A DNA stretch of 64,000 nt from IDS-8 sp040902105 (GTDB lineage: Bacteria > Pseudomonadota > Gammaproteobacteria > Steroidobacterales > Woeseiaceae): assembly GCA_040902105.1 (NCBI GenBank), contig JBBDXW010000015.1, positions 127,229 to 191,228 on the forward strand. Direction: 5' to 3'. The position numbers and the translations under genes were made by a program. Under the pieces are notes generated by a model. It was not told where the DNA came from. It worked only from the letters and a program-made list of their open reading frames with translations, and made no database searches. Below are positions 60,493 through 64,000 of this stretch, in pieces (the first letter of the stretch is position 1; every line of letters begins with the position of its first letter).

Positions 60493-61020
60493 ATGGTTGA
60501 CGCCGATCGCGCCGGGTTCCTGCGCCGCTTCGGCGGCATCTACGAGCACTCGCCGTGGGTTGCGGAGCAGGCCTATGCAGAGGCCGCCGGCCTCGGCGAT
60601 CCTGAAAAGCTCGCGGAGGTATTCGCGCGCTGCGTCGACGCCGCCGACGACGAAAGGAAGCTCGCGCTGATCCGCGCGCATCCGGACCTCGCCGTACGCG
60701 CCGCTGCAGGAGCCCTTCACACGGACGACCTGACCGCCGCGTCCCGCGAAGAGCAGGCAAGCGCCGGCATCGACCAATGCACGAAGGACGAATTCAGGCA
60801 ATTCCAGGATCTCAACCGGCGCTACAAGGAAAAATTCGGTTTTCCGTTCGTCATGGCCGTAAGAAACAGCAACAAACACGAGATACTCGCGGCGTTTGCC
60901 ACGCGCCTAGAGAATGACGCACATACGGAGTTCGACACTGCGATCGCAGAAATCCACAAAATCGCACGCCTCAGGCTACTTGTAGGAGCCCGCCATTGCG
61001 GGCGACCACCGCAACGATAA
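60493..61020 (+). CDS. uraD: OHCU decarboxylase, with a repeat-derived C-terminal tail
   Basis: The protein (175 residues from ATG 60493) has FGGIYEHSPWVAEQAY, LIRAHPDLAVRA with the catalytic histidine, and KFGFPFVMAVRNSNKHEIL, all diagnostic of 2-oxo-4-hydroxy-4-carboxy-5-ureidoimidazoline decarboxylase, which yields S-allantoin. The expected end is near HKIARLRL. The frame then continues into a REP copy and adds LVGARHCGRPPQR before the stop at 61020. The native stop has probably been lost to the insertion. It follows puuE by 12 bases and precedes alc by 18. Confidence 0.92.
   Translation: MVDADRAGFLRRFGGIYEHSPWVAEQAYAEAAGLGDPEKLAEVFARCVDAADDERKLALIRAHPDLAVRAAAGALHTDDLTAASREEQASAGIDQCTKDEFRQFQDLNRRYKEKFGFPFVMAVRNSNKHEILAAFATRLENDAHTEFDTAIAEIHKIARLRLLVGARHCGRPPQR
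60981..61007 (+). repeat. REP-like palindrome inside the 3' end of uraD
   Basis: This is a consensus direct copy read through in the frame VGARHCGRP as the C-terminus of UraD, with the stop 13 bases beyond it. Confidence 0.92.
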
Positions 61021-61038
61021 ACGAGGGCGGCACCGCAA

Positions 61039-62085
61039 ATGACCTCCAACACCCTCCATCCTTTCCACCAATGGCTGCGCCTCGAACAGCCGCGCCTCGG
61101 CACGCGCGTCGTCTTCGCCACCGACGATTTCTTCGGCGCGAAAGAACGCCTCATCGACACCCACGACCCCGTCTTCATCCCCGACAAATACGACGACCAC
61201 GGCAAATGGATGGACGGCTGGGAGTCCCGCCGCAAGCGCGTGCCGGGGCACGACTACTGCGTCATCAAACTCGGCGTGCCCGGCATCGTGCACGGCCTCG
61301 ACATCGACACGAGCCACTTCACCGGCAACTACCCGCCGTTCGCCTCCGTCGATGCCTGCGCGAGCGCCGTGGAAATCCCGGGCGACGACGAATGGGGCGA
61401 ACTGCATCCGCGCGTCGACCTGCAAGGTAACTCGCACCACCTGCTCGACATCGATAACGATCACCCGGTGACGCACCTGAAGCTCAACATCTACCCGGAC
61501 GGCGGCGTCGCGCGCCTGCGGATCTACGGCGAAGTGCGCCCGGACCCGGCGATCTTCGGCAGCGGCAAGAGCATCGACCTGTTCGCGCTGGAGAACGGCG
61601 GCCGAGCGCTCGTGGCCAGCGACGAGCACTTCGGCAGCATGCACAACCTCAACGTCGCGGGCCGCGGCGTCAACATGGGCGACGGCTGGGAAACGGCGCG
61701 GCGGCGGGGCCCCGGGAACGACTGGGTTATCCTTGCGCTGGGGCGTCCCGGCCGCATCGAGGGCGTCGAGATCGATACCGCGCACTTCAAAGGCAACTAT
61801 CCGGATCGCGCGGCGCTGCAGGCGGCGCTCATTCCCGCAGGCGAGGGGAACGACCTCGAGGCGTTGACGAAACAGAGCGAAGCCTGGCCGTTCCTGCTGC
61901 CCGAGACGAAACTGGACATGGACAAAGAGCATTTCTTCACGGAACTTGCGGACGTCGGCGTCGTGTCGCACCTGCGGCTTTCCATCTATCCGGACGGCGG
62001 CGTCAGCCGGCTGCGGATATATGGACGACCGGATGGTCCACCGGAGGGCCGACCGAGTCGCCGTCCGAAGGGGGCGAAGGGATGA
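61039..62085 (+). CDS. alc: Allantoicase
   Basis: The 348-residue protein is built of two related beta-sandwich halves. The first starts VVFATDDFFGAKERLIDTHDPVFIPDKYDDHGKWMDGWESRRKR across its conserved region and ends LKLNIYPDGGVARLRIYGE. The second contains LVASDEHFGSMHNLN, GDGWETARRRGPGNDWVI and ends LRLSIYPDGGVSRLRIYG. It hydrolyses allantoate to ureidoglycolate and urea. AllA follows with a 4-base overlap (ATGA), so product and next enzyme are coupled. The C-terminal tail after the second half is short and basic (RRPKGAKG). Confidence 0.94.
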   Translation: MTSNTLHPFHQWLRLEQPRLGTRVVFATDDFFGAKERLIDTHDPVFIPDKYDDHGKWMDGWESRRKRVPGHDYCVIKLGVPGIVHGLDIDTSHFTGNYPPFASVDACASAVEIPGDDEWGELHPRVDLQGNSHHLLDIDNDHPVTHLKLNIYPDGGVARLRIYGEVRPDPAIFGSGKSIDLFALENGGRALVASDEHFGSMHNLNVAGRGVNMGDGWETARRRGPGNDWVILALGRPGRIEGVEIDTAHFKGNYPDRAALQAALIPAGEGNDLEALTKQSEAWPFLLPETKLDMDKEHFFTELADVGVVSHLRLSIYPDGGVSRLRIYGRPDGPPEGRPSRRPKGAKG

Positions 62086-62600
62086 ACGCAGCGGCGGCCG
62101 GCCTGACCCTGAAGCCTTTGCCGCTGACGGCGGAACGCTTCGCGCCCTACGGCGACGTGATCGCCGCATCGTCGGACGTGACCGAGGCGATGAACGAAGC
62201 GCGGTTCGACAGGTATAACGATCTCGCGCGTCTCGATGTCGATGCGAAGTCCGGCGGACGCGTAATGATAAGCGTCGTGCACTGCCGCGTGCCGACCGCG
62301 CTGCCATGCCGCTTCGACATGATCGAACGACATCCGCTCGGAAGCCAGGCGTTCATCCCGCTCACGCAACAGCGCTTCATCGTGGTGGTGGCGCCGGCCG
62401 GCGAGTCGGCCGAGGCGGATGACCTGCGTGCGTTCGTGACCAACGGGCACCAGGGCATCAATTATCTCAGGGGCGTGTGGCACATGCCGCTGATCGCGCT
62501 CGAAGCCGGCCAGGAATTCCTGGTGGTGGACCGGACCGGGGGCGGCGGCAACCTGGATCAGGTGGTCTTGAGCGAACAGGTCACGCTGCTGGCGCCGTGA
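62082..62600 (+). CDS. allA: Ureidoglycolate lyase
   Basis: The 172-residue cupin-like protein has LTLKPLPLTAERFAPYGDVI, CRFDMIERHPLGSQAFIPL and NYLRGVWHMPLIAL, all typical of AllA. It splits ureidoglycolate to glyoxylate and urea, completing the purine ring route. Urease and glyoxylate genes are not in the window, so urea may leave the cell or be used by enzymes encoded elsewhere. It overlaps alc by four bases and is followed after 16 bases by guaD. Confidence 0.93.
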   Translation: MNAAAAGLTLKPLPLTAERFAPYGDVIAASSDVTEAMNEARFDRYNDLARLDVDAKSGGRVMISVVHCRVPTALPCRFDMIERHPLGSQAFIPLTQQRFIVVVAPAGESAEADDLRAFVTNGHQGINYLRGVWHMPLIALEAGQEFLVVDRTGGGGNLDQVVLSEQVTLLAP

Positions 62601-62616
62601 GCGCGAGCGACAACTC

Positions 62617-63927
62617 ATGAGCGAAGTCACCGCGCATCGCGCCTCTATCCTGCATTGCCTGCGGGACCCGAGCGACGACAAGGATCCGCTTGCGTCCGGC
62701 TCCGTCGAGTACTTCGAGGACGGGCTGCTGGTGGTGGCGGACGGCTACGTGGACAGGCTCGGCCCGGCCGAAGCGTTGTTGAAGGAATTGCCGTCGAACG
62801 TAAAGGTGGTCGAGCACGGCGACAAGCTCATCATCCCCGGACTGATCGACTGCCACGTCCACTATCCGCAGATCGACATCATCGCCTCCTACGGCGAGCG
62901 GCTGCTCGACTGGCTGGAGAAGTACGCGTATCCCGCGGAACGGAAGTTCGCCGATCCCGAACACGCGAAGGAAGTCGCCGAGTTCTTCGTGCAGGAACTC
63001 TTGAGGAACGGCACGACGACGGCCTGCGTATTCGCGACGGTGCACCCGCAGTCGGTGGACGCGATCTTCGAGGCGGCGTCGAAATACGGCATGCGCCTCA
63101 TCGCCGGCAAGGTGCTGATGGATAAGAACTGCCCCGAAGACCTGCGGGACACGCCGGAGACGGGCTACGAGCAGTCGCGACAGTTGATCGAGAAGTGGCA
63201 CGGGCGGGATCGTCTTTCGTATGCCGTGACGCCGCGGTTTGCGATTACGTCGAGCGAGGAGCAGTTGCGGCAGGCGGGACGGTTGTTGAAGGAGTATCCG
63301 GATGTGTACCTGCATACGCATCTGGCGGAGAACGAGGAAGAGGTTGCGCAGGTTGCGCGGCAGTTTCCGTGGAGCCGCAGTTATTTGGATGTGTATGAGC
63401 ATTTTGAGCTGGTGCGGGAGCGGTCGGTGTTTGCGCATTGCATTCACATGCACGACGACGATCGGAAGCTGATGGCGCGGAAGGGGGCGGCGATGGCGTT
63501 TTGTCCGTCGTCGAATTTGTTTTTGGGGAGTGGGTTGTTCGATATGAAAGGCGCCCATCAGTACGGCATCCCCGTCGGCGCCGGAAGCGATGTCGGCGGT
63601 GGAGCCAGCCTGAGCATGTTGCGAACGTTGGGTGATGCGTACATGGTGCTGCAGCTTAAGGGGCGATCGTTGACGCCGTTCGGGGCGTTCTATCTCGCGA
63701 CGATGAGCGCTGCGCGGACGCTTTATCTCGACAATAAGTTGGGCAATTTCATCAAGAGTAAAGAGGCTGATATCGTCGTGTTAGATGCGTCCCGGACGGC
63801 GATTACCGAGCGGCGGTGCAGAAACTCAAAAGATATAGGCGATAGGCTGTTTGCAGATTTTCTAATGGGCGACGACCGTCTTATCGCTGACGTGTATGTA
63901 ATGGGTAAACGCCAAGAATGTACATAA
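62617..63927 (+). CDS. guaD: Guanine deaminase
   Basis: The 436-residue amidohydrolase has IPGLIDCHVHYPQIDIIASYGERLLDWLEKYAYPAERKF over its first conserved stretch, then YAVTPRFAITSSEEQL, VYLHTHLAENEEEV, FAHCIHMHDDDRKL and GAGSDVGGGASLSML, all specific to guanine deaminase, with zinc ligands in place. It deaminates guanine to xanthine, feeding XdhAB. From about 63200 to 63540 the coding strand becomes poor in C and rich in G and T, while the protein motifs remain normal. The last ~35 codons are AT-richer. The 73 bases after the stop hold no recognisable gene or terminator. Confidence 0.93.
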   Translation: MSEVTAHRASILHCLRDPSDDKDPLASGSVEYFEDGLLVVADGYVDRLGPAEALLKELPSNVKVVEHGDKLIIPGLIDCHVHYPQIDIIASYGERLLDWLEKYAYPAERKFADPEHAKEVAEFFVQELLRNGTTTACVFATVHPQSVDAIFEAASKYGMRLIAGKVLMDKNCPEDLRDTPETGYEQSRQLIEKWHGRDRLSYAVTPRFAITSSEEQLRQAGRLLKEYPDVYLHTHLAENEEEVAQVARQFPWSRSYLDVYEHFELVRERSVFAHCIHMHDDDRKLMARKGAAMAFCPSSNLFLGSGLFDMKGAHQYGIPVGAGSDVGGGASLSMLRTLGDAYMVLQLKGRSLTPFGAFYLATMSAARTLYLDNKLGNFIKSKEADIVVLDASRTAITERRCRNSKDIGDRLFADFLMGDDRLIADVYVMGKRQECT

Positions 63928-64000
63928 ACTAGGGTAACCCGTGCAGTGGACTTAACCCCCTTGCATGGACAGTTTTCGTCCTTCCGTTTATGCCGCTTTG

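Noticed and set aside
15575..61007. Repeated palindromes as a CRISPR array
   Set aside because: Copies are scattered over 45 kb in both orientations with no regular spacers, and no cas gene is present.
1..64000. tRNA, rRNA, phage, integrase or insertion-sequence genes
   Set aside because: I searched the intergenic spaces by eye and saw no cloverleaf-like stretch, integrase or IS transposase motif. A dedicated tRNA or ncRNA search could still find something small.

Overview
The window is high-GC DNA whose gene families (several TonB-dependent receptors, lipoproteins with Gram-negative lipoboxes, PutP, PreTA, XdhABC) point to a heterotrophic gammaproteobacterium, perhaps of a marine Woeseiales/Steroidobacterales-like lineage. 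That placement is inference, because no rRNA or other marker is present. Three runs of N (100, 10 and 10 bases) show that this is a draft scaffold or metagenome bin. All three gaps sit in copies of one short palindromic repeat.

Layout. 1-8.5 kb: the end of a TonB receptor, three related amidohydrolases (one with its metal ligands replaced), an Nramp-fold transporter without the Nramp metal motifs, and a D-lactate dehydrogenase-type flavoenzyme. 8.6-13.6 kb: amino-acid metabolism (PLP dehydratase, two aminotransferase-fold enzymes, amino-acid permease). 13.7-23.8 kb: nucleoside hydrolase and ribokinase, then a minus-strand pyrimidine operon (beta-ureidopropionase, NCS1 permease, dihydropyrimidinase, PreT, PreA, cytidine deaminase) and a lipoprotein acid phosphatase. 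24-31.4 kb: two TonB receptors around a lipoprotein nuclease/phosphatase-fold enzyme, and a cupin. 31.6-35.9 kb: DeoD, DeoC and an aldehyde dehydrogenase pair that looks like a split ALDH16. 35.9-41.6 kb: methyltransferase, glycosyltransferase, P450, adenosine-kinase-like enzyme and PutP. 41.9-47.5 kb: an unusual envelope cluster (DUF4956 membrane protein, SdiA-regulated-type propeller, alpha/beta-fold protein without its nucleophile, CotH-like protein, and a metallophosphatase fused to a degenerate kinase-like domain). 47.6-51.4 kb: lipoprotein RidA, a GMC oxidoreductase with its Tat-exported partner, and a second methyltransferase. 51.6-63.9 kb: the purine degradation set UraH, XdhABC, PuuD, PuuE, UraD, allantoicase, AllA and GuaD, interrupted at 57.0-58.2 kb by small accessory and decayed genes.

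Together these genes describe nucleic-acid scavenging. Exported nuclease/phosphatase activities and TonB receptors could feed the cell. Nucleosides are then cleaved and their sugars salvaged. Pyrimidine rings go to beta-alanine, and purine rings go through urate and allantoin to glyoxylate and urea. I recognise no transcriptional regulator among roughly 55 genes.

The most unusual feature is the repeat system. About 20 copies of a 27-bp REP-like palindrome (starts TGTAGGAGCCCGCC, ends GCGGGCGACC) sit between genes, often as inverted pairs. Two of these pairs enclose a second motif, GGGGACAGTGACCTT, to form ~141-144 bp nested inverted-repeat elements. The two arms of each element match each other exactly at spacer bases where the two elements differ. 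Related repeats have become the N-terminus of one enzyme and supply stop codons or C-terminal tails to others.
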